DNA of 64,000 nucleotides from Pontibacter indicus (GCF_900156345.1 NZ_FTPP01000002.1:1116001-1180000); one strand, 5' to 3'. Numbered from the stretch's first letter, positions 44,109 to 53,769 are shown. Program-made: numbers and translations. The notes: generated from the sequence alone by a model not told the origin.

Positions 44109-45737
44109 TTAATCCAGGTAATAGCGCAGCAACCAGCCTTCGGCATCGAACTGACTGGCGGTTGGGTTTTGCTCGGTCCGCTGTCGGGTTCCCTGGCTCA
44201 GGTCGTAGGAGTTACGATATTCCGTGTCTTCTATCCAGATGCGTCGGGCCATACGCTTAGGTCCTTTTACGGTATAGCTGTCCGCGCCGGCACCGCCCCA
44301 TAGCCTGACTTTGATCTTTGACCGGCTTTCCCCCTTCACTACAAATTCATCATCTCCGTTGAGGCCGTACAAGTGGATCTCCTTTGTGTCGGCAGCCTGA
44401 AATACCCGGTCAAAGAGCTGCCTCTTTTCCTCGCCGTCTTTGTTGATTTTGTATACCTGTACCCGCACCTCGTCGGCAGACAATACCTCTATTTCAAATC
44501 TCTCGTGCTTGTCAGATCCGACCACAATGGCTTCCCGCATCAGCTCCTTGTAGTACTTCTGTACTGACTTGCCCAGCTTGTCGCGGCGGGATTTTAACTG
44601 CGACATGATGGGAGAAGCCGTGAGCTGGTAGATGTTGTCGGGCATTTGCCGGAACGATTGCTCGATCACCTCGTCTGTCAGTGCATTGCTGACACTGTCT
44701 GCCACTTCTACCCAGTCCTGGTAAGTGAGGCCCATCAGAATGGTTTCGTCCAGGTTGCGGCCGCTTTTGTTCAGGTCGTCCAGGTTCGAGAGGTTGTCGC
44801 TATAGGTCTGGAAGTGCTTCTTGAGGCCTGTGCGCATGAAGAGCCAGGGTATGATGGCATCATTGAGCTTGTAGAATACATTGTCACGGTCGCGGGGCAC
44901 GGCCTGGTATACCTTTACGCCATCTTGCTTATACTGAGCCCAGCGCCAGTTGCCTTCGTGCCGGCTCCAATCCCCGATCAACATGTCGAAGAGGCGGGCA
45001 CGCAGGTAGTAGCGGGCGTCTATCTGGCTGTTGTTGTCAAAAAACCGGTCTTTGAGCATCCCGCGGGTGCTTTTGATATTCTCCGAGTTCCCCATGCCCG
45101 GCTCGTCTGACAAGTCATCGTTTGGCCTGATCTCCAGCAGCGCGACCATGCCACCGAAGTTTTCCTCAAACTCGCCCAGGCGTGGGTCGTGCGGTACGTA
45201 GACCAACTCCGGTTTGGTGTGGTGTATGCCAATGGCTTCGGCCATGGGGGGCAGCACAAGGGCTGCAAAAGGGTGCGTGGCGGAAGTGGCATCGCGGATG
45301 ATGTTGGCTGCATAGCTCTGCTGCCACTTTTTAGGCAGTGCCGTGGCAGGGTCTTTGTCGACCGAGCGCAGCACGTACTCTTTGCCGTCAGCCGACTCCA
45401 GGCGCAGGTTCATGGTCTGCCGGCTGCCGCCTTGCTGTGTAGGTGTCAGGCCGCCTTTTTCGGTGCCGAGGTCCAGCACCCTGAACTCAACCGGGGTAGT
45501 CCAGGCGGGGCGATAGTGCTTGCCATAGAAGAAGGTATGGAGTCGGCCGCGGCCGTAGTGTTCCCCCACAGCCACGGTTATGGTGCTGTCGCTGTAGGCA
45601 GGTATAGCGGTGGCAGGTTGAGCAAGAGGAGGCACCTGCTGCAGGCTGTGCGTGTACTTGTTGCCGATGCAGCCTGTCGTGAGCAACACAAGCAGGTAGG
45701 CAAGGGTGGTAGTAAGGTGGCGGCGGTTGAGGTGCAT
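44109..45737 (-). CDS. Lipoprotein with kinase-like motifs and RTX-like C-terminus (paralogue 1)
   Basis: 542 residues from the ATG at 45735-45737, giving a lipoprotein signal with lipobox LLTTGC (Cys23). The frame is open to 45791 but adds a hydrophilic stretch before the signal. At residues 95-125 a Gly-rich turn (GGLTPTQQGGSRQTM) is followed by EYVLRSVDKDP, like a kinase N-lobe loop and Lys strand. At 253-263 LIGDWSRHEGN and at 282-288 RDRDNVF resemble the catalytic loop and metal-binding Asp of CotH/FAM20/HipA-type kinases. Near the end GLNGDDEF and GGAGADSY look like one RTX repeat pair. It ends 35 bases beyond its paralogue's end, and the two are transcribed in series. Confidence 0.72.
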   Translation of the reverse strand: MHLNRRHLTTTLAYLLVLLTTGCIGNKYTHSLQQVPPLAQPATAIPAYSDSTITVAVGEHYGRGRLHTFFYGKHYRPAWTTPVEFRVLDLGTEKGGLTPTQQGGSRQTMNLRLESADGKEYVLRSVDKDPATALPKKWQQSYAANIIRDATSATHPFAALVLPPMAEAIGIHHTKPELVYVPHDPRLGEFEENFGGMVALLEIRPNDDLSDEPGMGNSENIKSTRGMLKDRFFDNNSQIDARYYLRARLFDMLIGDWSRHEGNWRWAQYKQDGVKVYQAVPRDRDNVFYKLNDAIIPWLFMRTGLKKHFQTYSDNLSNLDDLNKSGRNLDETILMGLTYQDWVEVADSVSNALTDEVIEQSFRQMPDNIYQLTASPIMSQLKSRRDKLGKSVQKYYKELMREAIVVGSDKHERFEIEVLSADEVRVQVYKINKDGEEKRQLFDRVFQAADTKEIHLYGLNGDDEFVVKGESRSKIKVRLWGGAGADSYTVKGPKRMARRIWIEDTEYRNSYDLSQGTRQRTEQNPTASQFDAEGWLLRYYLD

Positions 45738-45771
45738 GGTACGTGGAGTCGGTTGGTGCTTCGAGGGTTGG

Positions 45772-47370
45772 TTAATGACCTTCCCTATCAAAAGCGTGTA
45801 CTTTTACATTTTTAGTGGTTTTATCGACGGTTTCAGGCCCAAATTCAATTTCGTTGCCCCGCTTCGTGTCGTACACGATGGTCTTGCGGCGCCAGCCTTT
45901 CACATTAGAGCTGTCCTTGATCTCGTCTTCTCCGCGGCCGCCTACAATCACGACGCGTATACCTTTGTTCACATCCCCCTTCACTTCAAACTCATCGTCC
46001 TCGGCCAGTCCGTGCAAGGTGATCTGCTTGGTTTCGCTGCGTTTAAACACCCGGTGGTATACCTGCTTGTCGTCCGACAGGCGGATCACCTTGACAGAAG
46101 TCTCCTCGTCATTCAGGCGCTTTACTTCAAAGCGCTCTTCCTCGTCAGTTCCGATCACCAAGGGGTTCTTGGCCAGGTGCAGGTAAAACTCCTGGGCAGC
46201 CTGTGGCAGCAGGTCGCGGCGGCTTTTCAGGATGCTCACTGTTTCCTCACCCAATTGCTTGTATACCTTGGGCGGAAACTGCCGGACAGCCCGCTCTATC
46301 ACATCATCTGTCAGTACTGCCTGCAGTTCGGTGGCAAGCTGCTGGTAATCCTCAGCGGTCAGCTCGGTCAGGGCGCGGCTGTCAATAAACCGGGCGTTCA
46401 TCATCAGGGCATATACGTCCTTATACCTGGGGCCGAAGGTCTCGAACTTTCGGATGGCCCATTTGCGGCTGAAGAGCCAGGGGATGATGCCATCGTCGAA
46501 CTTAAAAAAGGCGTTGTCGCGGTCCTTAGGTATAGCGCGGTAGCGTTTATTGTCGCCATCTTCGTACACGGCCCATTCCCACTGGCCTTCGTGGCGGTCC
46601 CAGTCGTTTATGAGCAGATCGAAAAGGCGGGCGCGTGCAAATTCGCGCTGGTCTATAAAGTGATTGTCTTTCCCAAAGCGCTTCTTGAGCATCTTTCCGG
46701 AACCGGCTATATCGACGGCGTTACCCAGCATCGGGGTGATGGTGTGTTCGTCGTTGTATTTCTCTTCGATCATGAACACGCGGTCCTGAAATTTGTCGCT
46801 GTGCTTGCCAAAGGTGGTATCGGACGGAAGCACGTAGACTAGTTCCGGTTTTGAGTGTGCTATACCTGCGGCCTCGGCCATGGTGGGCAGCACAAAAGCG
46901 GCATAGGGGTTAATGGCTGAGGTCTGGTCTCGAAGCACGTTGGCTACGAAGGTATTGCGCCAGAACTTGGGCAGGATGCCGGCCGGGTCTTTGTCCAGGG
47001 AGCGGAGTGCGTAGGTAAAGCCATTGTCGTCGATCAGGGTGAGGCTGGTGGTCTGCATGCCTCCCCCAAGTTTTTCGATAGAAAGACCACCCTTGGCCGT
47101 TTTCATGTCGAACACACCCACGGTGACAGGCGTGGCCCATACCTCGCGGTAGTGCTTGCCCCAGAAAATATTGTGAAACCCGCTGCGTTTGTAGTGCTTT
47201 CCGGCCGTGATGGTCACGGAGTCTACCTCAGCGGGGGAGGCCGTTTTGAGCTGTTGATAGTGCGTCTGGTCGACTACGGGTGTCTTGGAAAAGTAATTCC
47301 TACGGGCACAGCCAGCGGAAAAAAGGAGAATGCACGCGAGTGACAGAACGTGCAGGTAGTTGCTTTTCAT
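45772..47370 (-). CDS. Lipoprotein with kinase-like motifs and RTX-like C-terminus (paralogue 2)
   Basis: 532 residues. Lipoprotein signal with lipobox FSAGC (Cys21). It is a full-length paralogue of the gene at 44109-45737. Shared blocks include GGLSIEKLGGGMQTTSLTL with YALRSLDKDP, the VLPTMAEAAGIAHSKPELVYV helix, LLINDWDRHEGQWEW, IPKDRDNAFFKFDDGIIPWL, and C-terminal LAEDDEF with GGRGEDEI. The retained positions are just those that would be the glycine loop, N-lobe basic residue, catalytic-loop Asp/Arg and metal-binding Asp of an atypical kinase fold. This is inferred from motifs only. Lies upstream of paralogue 1 with a short gap; a tandem duplication. Confidence 0.72.
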   Translation of the reverse strand: MKSNYLHVLSLACILLFSAGCARRNYFSKTPVVDQTHYQQLKTASPAEVDSVTITAGKHYKRSGFHNIFWGKHYREVWATPVTVGVFDMKTAKGGLSIEKLGGGMQTTSLTLIDDNGFTYALRSLDKDPAGILPKFWRNTFVANVLRDQTSAINPYAAFVLPTMAEAAGIAHSKPELVYVLPSDTTFGKHSDKFQDRVFMIEEKYNDEHTITPMLGNAVDIAGSGKMLKKRFGKDNHFIDQREFARARLFDLLINDWDRHEGQWEWAVYEDGDNKRYRAIPKDRDNAFFKFDDGIIPWLFSRKWAIRKFETFGPRYKDVYALMMNARFIDSRALTELTAEDYQQLATELQAVLTDDVIERAVRQFPPKVYKQLGEETVSILKSRRDLLPQAAQEFYLHLAKNPLVIGTDEEERFEVKRLNDEETSVKVIRLSDDKQVYHRVFKRSETKQITLHGLAEDDEFEVKGDVNKGIRVVIVGGRGEDEIKDSSNVKGWRRKTIVYDTKRGNEIEFGPETVDKTTKNVKVHAFDREGH

Positions 47371-47580
47371 GCAAATTGGTTTTCAAATTTATCAGCCTAT
47401 CTAACGTAAATCAGCGCTAATGTTTACAGGCAGGGTGCGGTATAGGATATTTTTGAGTACACCGCGTTTGACTTACAGTGTAAAAAGCAATACAAAAGGG
47501 ATGTTAATACCTGCGCTATACCTGTGCAGGAAGCACACAAAAATGAACAGAAAGTGATGCAATACCGCTTTTTAAAAACA

Positions 47581-47615
47581 ACAGGGGGCCGTCGCTATGT
47601 GCGGCGGCCCCCTGT
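47581..47615 (-). terminator. Hairpin after the OmpA-family gene
   Basis: ACAGGGGGCCG (47581-47591) pairs perfectly with CGGCCCCCTGT (47605-47615). The T run on the minus strand is weak. Confidence 0.65.
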
Positions 47616-47638
47616 TAGTTGCAGGTATACCTGTTATT

Positions 47639-48853
47639 CTATTTCTTCACGAATTCCACGCGTCTGTTGTTCGATTTCGCTTCTACTGTGGGGTTTTTGT
47701 CGATGGGTTTGGACTCGCCCCAGCCTTTGGCTTCCAGGCGCTCCGGCGCGATGCCCTGCGCAATCAGGTGTGCTTTGACGGACTCTGCCCGCTGCTGGCT
47801 GAGTTTCAGGTTGGCCTTGTCGTCGCCGTCGCTGTCGGTATGGCCCTCTACGCTGAACTTAAGCGAGGGCTGTTCTTCCATGAGTTTGGCGATGCTCTGG
47901 AGTGTGCCCGCCGACTCCGGACGAATATCTGCTTTGTTTACATCGAACTTGATGCCGTAGGTCACGATCTTGCCGTCTGCCGCTATCTGATCATACAGTT
48001 TTTTACCGCCTTCTGCTATCAGTACATTCTTCACCATCGTGTTCGCATCAATGCGCTTATCTACTTCTATGCGGAGCCCGGTAGGCTTGCCTGTTATGTT
48101 CGGAATGTTGATCAGGCGAACTTCGTCCAGGTATACCTTCATGCTGCGCTTGTTGAAGGCGATGGATAAGTGGCGCCACTGGCTGTTCACGCCTCTCGCC
48201 TCCAATTCTTCCGACTCCGAGCCATAGGTTTTGAACCTGACAACGTTTGCCCGCACATCAATCGGATCCCAGAACTGCCCGTTGATCTCTTCCTTGTAAT
48301 CCTTTATGTCGTCTACCAGGTAAATGTTATAGGCTACGTTGGGGTTGTCGCTGTCAAAGTAGACATCCATCTCGATTGTGAACGTTTCGGGCAGCCAGTT
48401 TTCGCGCTTCATAAGAGGCGTGATGCTGGTGCCGGTGGCCACCAGGTTGATAACAGGCTCGCCTCCGAAATCAGCCACCTCGGCATTGCCCTTGTTCAGG
48501 TCCCAGCGCGATGGAAACTCGCCGTTCTCCTCGCCGGCAAGATTGTCGGCAAACAGCACTTTGTCGCCCGGCACGAAGTCGTACTTGCTCCATGCCTTCA
48601 TTTTCACCTCCTCAGAGCCTGACTCGTCCGCATTGGCAGCGTTGGACTTGGAGTTACTCTTTTCAGCCGAAGCTTCTTTTTTGCCCTCCAGCGTCTCGTC
48701 TATCGACTTATCGACCTGCTGGTCTACTTTCTGATTTATCTTGCTGTTAATCTTATTCCTGAGGTTTTTGCCCACATTGATCTGGGCAGTAACCGGTGTG
48801 AAACTCAGGAAAACGAGTACAAGAAGTCCGGTGATAAAAGCGCGTGTTCTCAT
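47639..48853 (-). CDS. OmpA-family protein with lectin-like middle domain
   Basis: 404 residues. Signal peptide (MRTRAFITGLLVLVFLSFTP, cleavage near TAQ). A charged coiled-coil-like stretch follows (residues 30-75, KINQKVDQQVDKSIDETL). A middle beta-sandwich-like domain at 95-270 (FTIEMDVYFDS, WRHLSIAFNKRSMKVYLDEVRL) resembles LamG/concanavalin-like domains. A C-terminal OmpA peptidoglycan-binding domain (FSVEGHTDSDGDDKAN, NNRRVEFVKK) anchors it to the cell wall. Single gene with its own downstream hairpin. Confidence 0.88.
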   Translation of the reverse strand: MRTRAFITGLLVLVFLSFTPVTAQINVGKNLRNKINSKINQKVDQQVDKSIDETLEGKKEASAEKSNSKSNAANADESGSEEVKMKAWSKYDFVPGDKVLFADNLAGEENGEFPSRWDLNKGNAEVADFGGEPVINLVATGTSITPLMKRENWLPETFTIEMDVYFDSDNPNVAYNIYLVDDIKDYKEEINGQFWDPIDVRANVVRFKTYGSESEELEARGVNSQWRHLSIAFNKRSMKVYLDEVRLINIPNITGKPTGLRIEVDKRIDANTMVKNVLIAEGGKKLYDQIAADGKIVTYGIKFDVNKADIRPESAGTLQSIAKLMEEQPSLKFSVEGHTDSDGDDKANLKLSQQRAESVKAHLIAQGIAPERLEAKGWGESKPIDKNPTVEAKSNNRRVEFVKK

Positions 48854-49013
48854 AATACATTAGGTATGGTACTATGAGAAAGGTAGGCTTTAAAATTATA
48901 CTTTATATGTATTAAATTATCTAATTGGTGGAAATATTTATATTCGGGGTAGGCGTTTCTTTAGAGGTGGTGAACGAAAGTTAATAAGGGACTTCTATTC
49001 CTTTGATAACCTT

Positions 49014-49214
49014 TTAGGCGATTTTGATGGCCCGCTGGAGCACGCTGTCTCTACCTGCTTTGAAGTCTTCAGGAGCCAGGTTGATTTCAACATCCGGTAC
49101 AATTCCGATGCGCTGGGTCTGGGTTCGGTCAGGGTAGTAGATGCCTATACCTGAGAACAGAGAGTAGGAAATAAAGTATAAGTTCGGGCTTTCATAGCCA
49201 AATGGAGTATGGCG
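49014..49214 (-). pseudogene. Remnant of an S41-family peptidase C-terminus
   Basis: A frame of 66 codons without a start ends at a TAA at 49014-49016. It reads GIGIYYPDRTQTQRIGIVPD and continues VEINL...GRDSVLQRAI, the typical C-terminal tail of S41 (tail-specific/C-terminal processing) peptidases after the catalytic domain. No N-terminal part remains: the stop codon of the DUF4349 gene lies directly upstream in the same frame. Probably a deletion remnant. It was identified by recalled family pattern. Confidence 0.68.
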
Positions 49215-50084
49215 CTACCTTCTCTTGCGTTTTCTATAAGTAACTAGGCCAATCATCAGCAAGACACCCAAAACTATAAACGGCCAGATATTGGTCAACA
49301 ACACGAAGAACTGGATCAGGTTATCCCAGCCGTTTTGGAAGCCGTTCTTAAAATTAGCGGTGACTCCGGTGTAAACAGGGGTGCTTTCGTAAAACGTCAT
49401 CGTCAGGGTGGAGAGGCTCACTTGATTTTCCAGGTACTTCAGCCGCCCTTCCACCGATTCAATGTCGGCGCGCAGGGTGGCAAGCTGCTTTTCAATTTCC
49501 AGTATCTCTGTTACAGTGTTAGCCTTTTTCAGAAGCTCCAGAAACCTGGCTTCGAGCTCCTTCTTGGTTTTGAGACGGGCCTGTATGTCAAGGAATTCCT
49601 CCGTGACATCCTTCACGTTAATTTCCCGGGCGTCAAACTTTTTTACACCTGCCGTGGCTTCCCGCAACAGGTTGTCAAAATTGTTGGCAGGCACTCTGAT
49701 GACGAGGGTGTTGCTGGTCCTTCCCGGAGCTGTGTACTCCTGGTCAGAAGCGATGTATCCTTTGTGCTTTTCTACTGCAGCGAACACCAGCTGCCGGGTT
49801 GCGTCAATTCGCTCTGTCTGATATTCCACCCTTCCATCTTTGATCAGCTTGCGCTGCAGCTCCATAGCGGGTGCTTCTGGTGGCGGAGGTGCCATCTCCA
49901 TGGCAGCAACTTCGTATTCAACCCCTCCATCTTCTGACTGACATCCGGAAACAGCAAATAGCAGTGTAAGAGCAAGGATACATGCAATGGCTGGCAAAGC
50001 GCCTTTCAAGCGACTGGTTGCCAGATTGTAAAGGTGGTTGAAAACTGCGAGCAAAGTAGTCTGTGTGAAGATGTGTCGGAGCAT
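49215..50084 (-). CDS. DUF4349 lipoprotein with C-terminal membrane helix
   Basis: 289 residues. A hydrophobic segment at about 30-47 ends in FAVSGC, a lipobox-like or membrane segment behind a long n-region (an inner start cannot be excluded). DUF4349 core: LIKDGRVEYQTERIDATRQ, SNTLVIRVPANNFDNLL, then the coiled coil EEFLDIQARLKTKKELEARF...EIEKQLATLRADIESVEGRL. One membrane helix (IWPFIVLGVLLMIGLV) and a basic end follow. Function unknown; related proteins are cell-envelope proteins. Confidence 0.88.
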   Translation of the reverse strand: MLRHIFTQTTLLAVFNHLYNLATSRLKGALPAIACILALTLLFAVSGCQSEDGGVEYEVAAMEMAPPPPEAPAMELQRKLIKDGRVEYQTERIDATRQLVFAAVEKHKGYIASDQEYTAPGRTSNTLVIRVPANNFDNLLREATAGVKKFDAREINVKDVTEEFLDIQARLKTKKELEARFLELLKKANTVTEILEIEKQLATLRADIESVEGRLKYLENQVSLSTLTMTFYESTPVYTGVTANFKNGFQNGWDNLIQFFVLLTNIWPFIVLGVLLMIGLVTYRKRKRR

Positions 50085-50225
50085 GGCGTATCAATAGGGT
50101 TAAGCCAAATGGCAACTTATAGATGCTAATGCTTCTTAAATTCCACACCATCCACCAAGAATATTTTGAGTTCATCCTTGGCCAAAGCAAGGTATAGGGG
50201 ACGTGCCTTGGAAACTCCCGGAAAC

Positions 50226-50265
50226 AAAAAGCCCCGACCAGTTTTCACCAGTCGGGGCTTTTTAC
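50226..50265 (-). terminator. Terminator of typA
   Basis: AAAAAGCCCCGAC pairs with GTCGGGGCTTTTT around a 12-base loop. Confidence 0.85.
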
Positions 50266-50281
50266 TTTATAGAGGTATAGC

Positions 50282-52093
50282 TTACGCTACTTCTTCTTTC
50301 TTGCTCATGCGGTTACGCTCGTTCTCGTCGAGGTAAATCTTGCGCATGCGCAGGCTCTTAGGCGTCACTTCCAGGTACTCATCCTTCTGGATGTATTCCA
50401 TGGCCTCCTCAAGCGAGAAGTTTTTGGCAGGAGCGATCTTGGTGTTGTCATCAGAACCAGAAGCACGCATGTTGGTCAGCTTCTTGCCCTTCTGGATGTT
50501 CACCGTGATATCGTTCTGGCGGTTGTGCTCGCCAATTACCTGACCCATGTATACGTCTACACCCGGATCAACGAAGAAAGTACCTCTGTCCTGCAGCTTG
50601 TCGATGGAGTAAGCAGTACCAGGGCCTGTTTCCATCGAAATGATAGAACCATTGTTACGGCCAGGTATAGAACCTTTGTAAGGCTCGTAAGCCAGGAAGC
50701 GGTGGTTCATGATAGCTTCACCGGCAGTAGCTGTCAGTACGTTGTTACGCAGACCGATCAGACCACGAGAAGGAATCGTGAACTCGAGGTGCTGCAGGTC
50801 GCCTTTTGGCTCCATGATGTTCAGCTCACCTTTACGCATCGATACCAGCTCGATTACCTTACCAGCTGTTTCTTCCGGCACGTCTACTACCAATTGCTCG
50901 ATTGGCTCGTGGCGCACGCCGTCAATTTCTTTGTAGATAACCTGTGGCTGACCTACCTGCAGTTCGTAACCTTCACGACGCATCGTTTCGATCAGAACTG
51001 ACAAGTGCAGAATACCGCGACCGAATACCAGGAAGGTATCTTCACGGTCGGTCTCCTGTACGCGCAGGGCCAGGTTCTTCTCTGTTTCTTTGTACAGACG
51101 ATCGCGCAGGTGACGCGATGTTACGAACTTGCCCTCTTTGCCGAAGAAAGGAGAGTTGTTGATCGTAAACAGCATGTTCATGGTTGGCTCGTCGATGGCA
51201 ATACGTGCCAATGGCTCAGGGTTCTCAGCATCAGCAATGGTATCGCCAATGTCGAAGCCTTCTATACCCGTTACGGCGCAGATCTCACCGGCAGAAACTT
51301 CCTGTACCGTTTTCTTACCAAGGCCTTCGAATACCTGAAGCTCCTTGATACGACCTTTCTTAATAGAACCGTCTGCTTTGCAAAGTGCGATTGGCATACC
51401 TTCTTTCAGGGTGCCGCGGTGCACACGACCGATCGCGATACGTCCCACGAAAGAAGAGTAATCAAGCGAAGTGATCTGCATTTGCGGTGTGCCCTCGCGG
51501 TATGGAGCAGCCGGGATTACGTCGATGATAGCGTCCAGCAGTGGGGTGATGTCTTCAGTTGGCTTAGTCCAGTCGGTGCTCATCCAGCCTTGCTTAGAAG
51601 AACCGTACAGGGTTGTGAAGTCCAGCTGGTCTTCTGTTGCCTCCAGGTTGAACATCAGGTCGAATACCTGCTCGTGTACCTCGTCCGGACGGCAGTTTTC
51701 TTTGTCTACTTTGTTTACTACCACGATTGGCTTCAGGCCAAGCTGAATTGCTTTGCCCAATACGAAACGTGTCTGCGGCATGGCACCTTCAAAGGCATCC
51801 ACCAAAAGGAGTACACCGTCGGCCATTTTAAGTACGCGCTCCACTTCACCACCAAAGTCGGCGTGACCAGGAGTGTCGATTACGTTGATTTTAACGCCTT
51901 TGTAACGAACGGATACGTTTTTGGAAACGATCGTGATACCGCGCTCGCGCTCCAGGTCGTTGTTGTCGAGAATAAGGTCGTCAAACTGCTGGTGATCAGC
52001 GAATAGCTTTGAAGCGTGGATGATTTTGTCCACGAGCGTCGTTTTGCCGTGGTCTACGTGTGCGATAATCGCGATATTACGAATGTTCTGCAT
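50282..52093 (-). CDS. typA: Ribosome-associated translational GTPase TypA/BipA
   Basis: 603 residues from the ATG at 52091-52093 ([19 protein letters not shown]); the 13 upstream codons overlap the -7 promoter box and are rejected. G1 [15 protein letters not shown]2 around RERGITI, G3 [12 protein letters not shown] and G4 NKVDKENC. Then the OB, EF-G III/V-like and BipA-specific C-terminal domains ([30 protein letters not shown]). A ribosome-binding GTPase for stress and low-temperature ribosome assembly. Monocistronic. Confidence 0.96.
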   Translation of the reverse strand: MQNIRNIAIIAHVDHGKTTLVDKIIHASKLFADHQQFDDLILDNNDLERERGITIVSKNVSVRYKGVKINVIDTPGHADFGGEVERVLKMADGVLLLVDAFEGAMPQTRFVLGKAIQLGLKPIVVVNKVDKENCRPDEVHEQVFDLMFNLEATEDQLDFTTLYGSSKQGWMSTDWTKPTEDITPLLDAIIDVIPAAPYREGTPQMQITSLDYSSFVGRIAIGRVHRGTLKEGMPIALCKADGSIKKGRIKELQVFEGLGKKTVQEVSAGEICAVTGIEGFDIGDTIADAENPEPLARIAIDEPTMNMLFTINNSPFFGKEGKFVTSRHLRDRLYKETEKNLALRVQETDREDTFLVFGRGILHLSVLIETMRREGYELQVGQPQVIYKEIDGVRHEPIEQLVVDVPEETAGKVIELVSMRKGELNIMEPKGDLQHLEFTIPSRGLIGLRNNVLTATAGEAIMNHRFLAYEPYKGSIPGRNNGSIISMETGPGTAYSIDKLQDRGTFFVDPGVDVYMGQVIGEHNRQNDITVNIQKGKKLTNMRASGSDDNTKIAPAKNFSLEEAMEYIQKDEYLEVTPKSLRMRKIYLDENERNRMSKKEEVA

Positions 52094-52113
52094 TGAATTG
52101 ATTTTTCGAGCCG

Positions 52114-52121
52114 CAAAAGTA
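52114..52121 (-). promoter_or_regulatory. -7 promoter box of typA
   Basis: TACTTTTG on the minus strand (perfect TAnnTTTG), 20 bases before the ATG at 52093. It supports the shorter start. Confidence 0.6.
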
Positions 52122-52305
52122 CTAAAAAGCATTCAGAATTTAGTAGTCTGCTCGAAATAAACAGGTTATGAATTTTGATTATTTTCTCTTACAGCGCATA
52201 GGCTGGGATTATGGAGCAAACATTCTGCAGGCTTCCTTTGTTCAATGAGGTATAAAATAATCAATCCGGGCCTGCTTTTTGCTCTTGGATTTCGTAAATA
52301 ACTGT

Positions 52306-52848
52306 ATGAAAATGTTTTATGCCTATACCTTACTGGTGCTCCTGAGCCTGTCAGCCTGCGGACAACAGGATCAGCCTGTCACCGACGCCGAGGGCATTAT
52401 CTTAGCCTCAGCAGATGTTACCCAAAACGGCGGATCCAAGAAATCAAAACAAACCTACGAGGTAAACAAGACCGAAGCGGAGTGGAAAAGAATCTTGACG
52501 CCTGCGCAGTACCATGTGCTTCGCGAAAAGGGCACGGAGACTGCCTTTAGCGGCAAGTACAACGATCACAAAGAAGAGGGCGTCTATACCTGTGCTGCCT
52601 GCAAGAACGAACTGTTCTCTTCCGACACCAAATTCGACTCCGGCACCGGCTGGCCCAGCTTCTTCAAGCCGATCTCGTCTAAAAACGTGCGGGAGATAAC
52701 TGACCGTAGCATGGGCATGGTGCGAACCGAAGTCGTGTGCGGCCGCTGCGGCGGTCACCTGGGCCACGTCTTCGACGACGGCCCGAAGCCAACGGGCCTT
52801 CGTTACTGCCTGAACTCCGCAGCACTCGGCTTCAAGAAGGGGAATTAA
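52306..52848 (+). CDS. msrB: Peptide-methionine (R)-S-oxide reductase, lipoprotein form
   Basis: 180 residues from the ATG at 52306 ([18 protein letters not shown], lipobox LSLSAC). MsrB domain from about residue 60: [22 protein letters not shown] as start, zinc cysteines in CAACKNELF and [23 protein letters not shown], and catalytic RYCLNSAAL. Reduces methionine-R-sulfoxide in envelope proteins; the lipid anchor places it in the periplasm. No MsrA is adjacent. Confidence 0.94.
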   Translation: MKMFYAYTLLVLLSLSACGQQDQPVTDAEGIILASADVTQNGGSKKSKQTYEVNKTEAEWKRILTPAQYHVLREKGTETAFSGKYNDHKEEGVYTCAACKNELFSSDTKFDSGTGWPSFFKPISSKNVREITDRSMGMVRTEVVCGRCGGHLGHVFDDGPKPTGLRYCLNSAALGFKKGN

Positions 52849-52854
52849 GTTGCT

Positions 52855-53015
52855 AAATTGTTGATGGTTAAATTGTTGATTGCTTACTGTTGTTCGTGCA
52901 CGGTTCAGAGAGGTATAGTCAGCAGGATTATCAATGTATGATTCGGACAGGTCGCGACCTGTCCCTACGAAACAATTTAACAATCAACAATCAGCATTAA
53001 ACAATTTAGCCTTTC
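52855..53015. repeat. Imperfect inverted repeat with AAATTGTT arms
   Basis: GCTAAATTGTTGATGG and TTAAATTGTTGATTG on the left face AACAATTTAACAATCAAC and AAACAATTTAGC on the right. The 20-bp palindrome shared with 12486 lies inside at 52945-52964. Similar arms occur at 62163-62265 and 62955-63125. Confidence 0.7.
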
Positions 53016-53080
53016 AACCATCCCAAACTCCCAAAGTCAGAAACGCGTACCTCTTATCCAACACTAACGAGAAAACAGAT

Positions 53081-53347
53081 ATGACTGAACTACACTCTGA
53101 AGCGGAGAACATAGAAAACGTGGCACAAACCATTATGGGAGCCTTCAAGGCGAAAAACATACAGGCAGGGGAGGTGCTGTCTTACCAGGAGCTGTACCCA
53201 TATCTGCAGGAGCGCTATCCGAAGTACAAAGACGTGCAGAAAGAGGCCGAACACCACCTGGCAAAGCTGGCCTGGGTGACGCCTGCCCCGGAAGGACTCA
53301 TGCTCACACAAGTGGGAGAGAGTAGCCTGGCCGAGACAAATGAGTAA
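53081..53347 (+). CDS. Small hypothetical protein
   Basis: 88 residues from the ATG at 53081 (MTELHSEAENIENVAQTI). The open frame reaches back to 52934 through repeat sequence and is not used. The protein is a compact helical sequence with a winged-helix-like pattern (AGEVLSYQELYPYLQERYP, KEAEHHLAKLAWVTPAPEGLMLT). This may be a small DNA- or partner-binding domain, but no family is recognised. Preceded by AACGAGAAAACAGAT with little ribosome-site character, normal for this phylum. Confidence 0.68.
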   Translation: MTELHSEAENIENVAQTIMGAFKAKNIQAGEVLSYQELYPYLQERYPKYKDVQKEAEHHLAKLAWVTPAPEGLMLTQVGESSLAETNE

Positions 53348-53435
53348 ATAGCGCGCTTTTATACTTTTTCATCCGTATACCTAGTATAGGGCACTTTCAT
53401 GAGAGCTTTATTTTACTATTTTAAGATGATACGAG

Positions 53436-53768
53436 ATGAAAAGGTACATGAACTGGATAGGGGCGTTGACCTTGCTGGGAACAGTCGGTTGTACGTCGCT
53501 CTCGCAGGGCGAGGGTGGCACCTTGCCGCCTGACCCCGGCCACTCGCAGCGTGTGCGATATAATGATGGCAACTCGGTGCGTAACCAGCTATATGAGCAG
53601 GCCAGCGATATCAACCGCAAGCGCAATATTGAAGAGTATGACCGCAATGCGCCCGTTAACCTGCCGCCCGAAATACGTCCTCAGCAATTGCCAAACGCTC
53701 CGGTAGACTCCACGAGGCACCGCATTTTACGCGTGTTGCCTACCAAACCACCGGTTGGGAATAATTGA
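53436..53768 (+). CDS. Small lipoprotein of unknown function
   Basis: 110 residues. Lipoprotein signal MKRYMNWIGALTLLGTVGC (Cys19). The mature part is polar, proline- and asparagine-rich (GGTLPPDPGHSQRVRYND, NLPPEIRPQQLPNAPVD) with no visible domain. A bidirectional terminator follows directly. Confidence 0.75.
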   Translation: MKRYMNWIGALTLLGTVGCTSLSQGEGGTLPPDPGHSQRVRYNDGNSVRNQLYEQASDINRKRNIEEYDRNAPVNLPPEIRPQQLPNAPVDSTRHRILRVLPTKPPVGNN

Positions 53769-53769
53769 A

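Noticed and set aside
45706..46842. 378-codon plus-strand frame opposite the lipoprotein gene
   Set aside because: Antisense to a lipoprotein gene with a clear signal peptide and a full-length paralogue. No domain is visible in it.
51005..52006. 333-codon plus-strand frame opposite typA
   Set aside because: Shadow of a highly conserved GTPase gene, without any recognisable domain.
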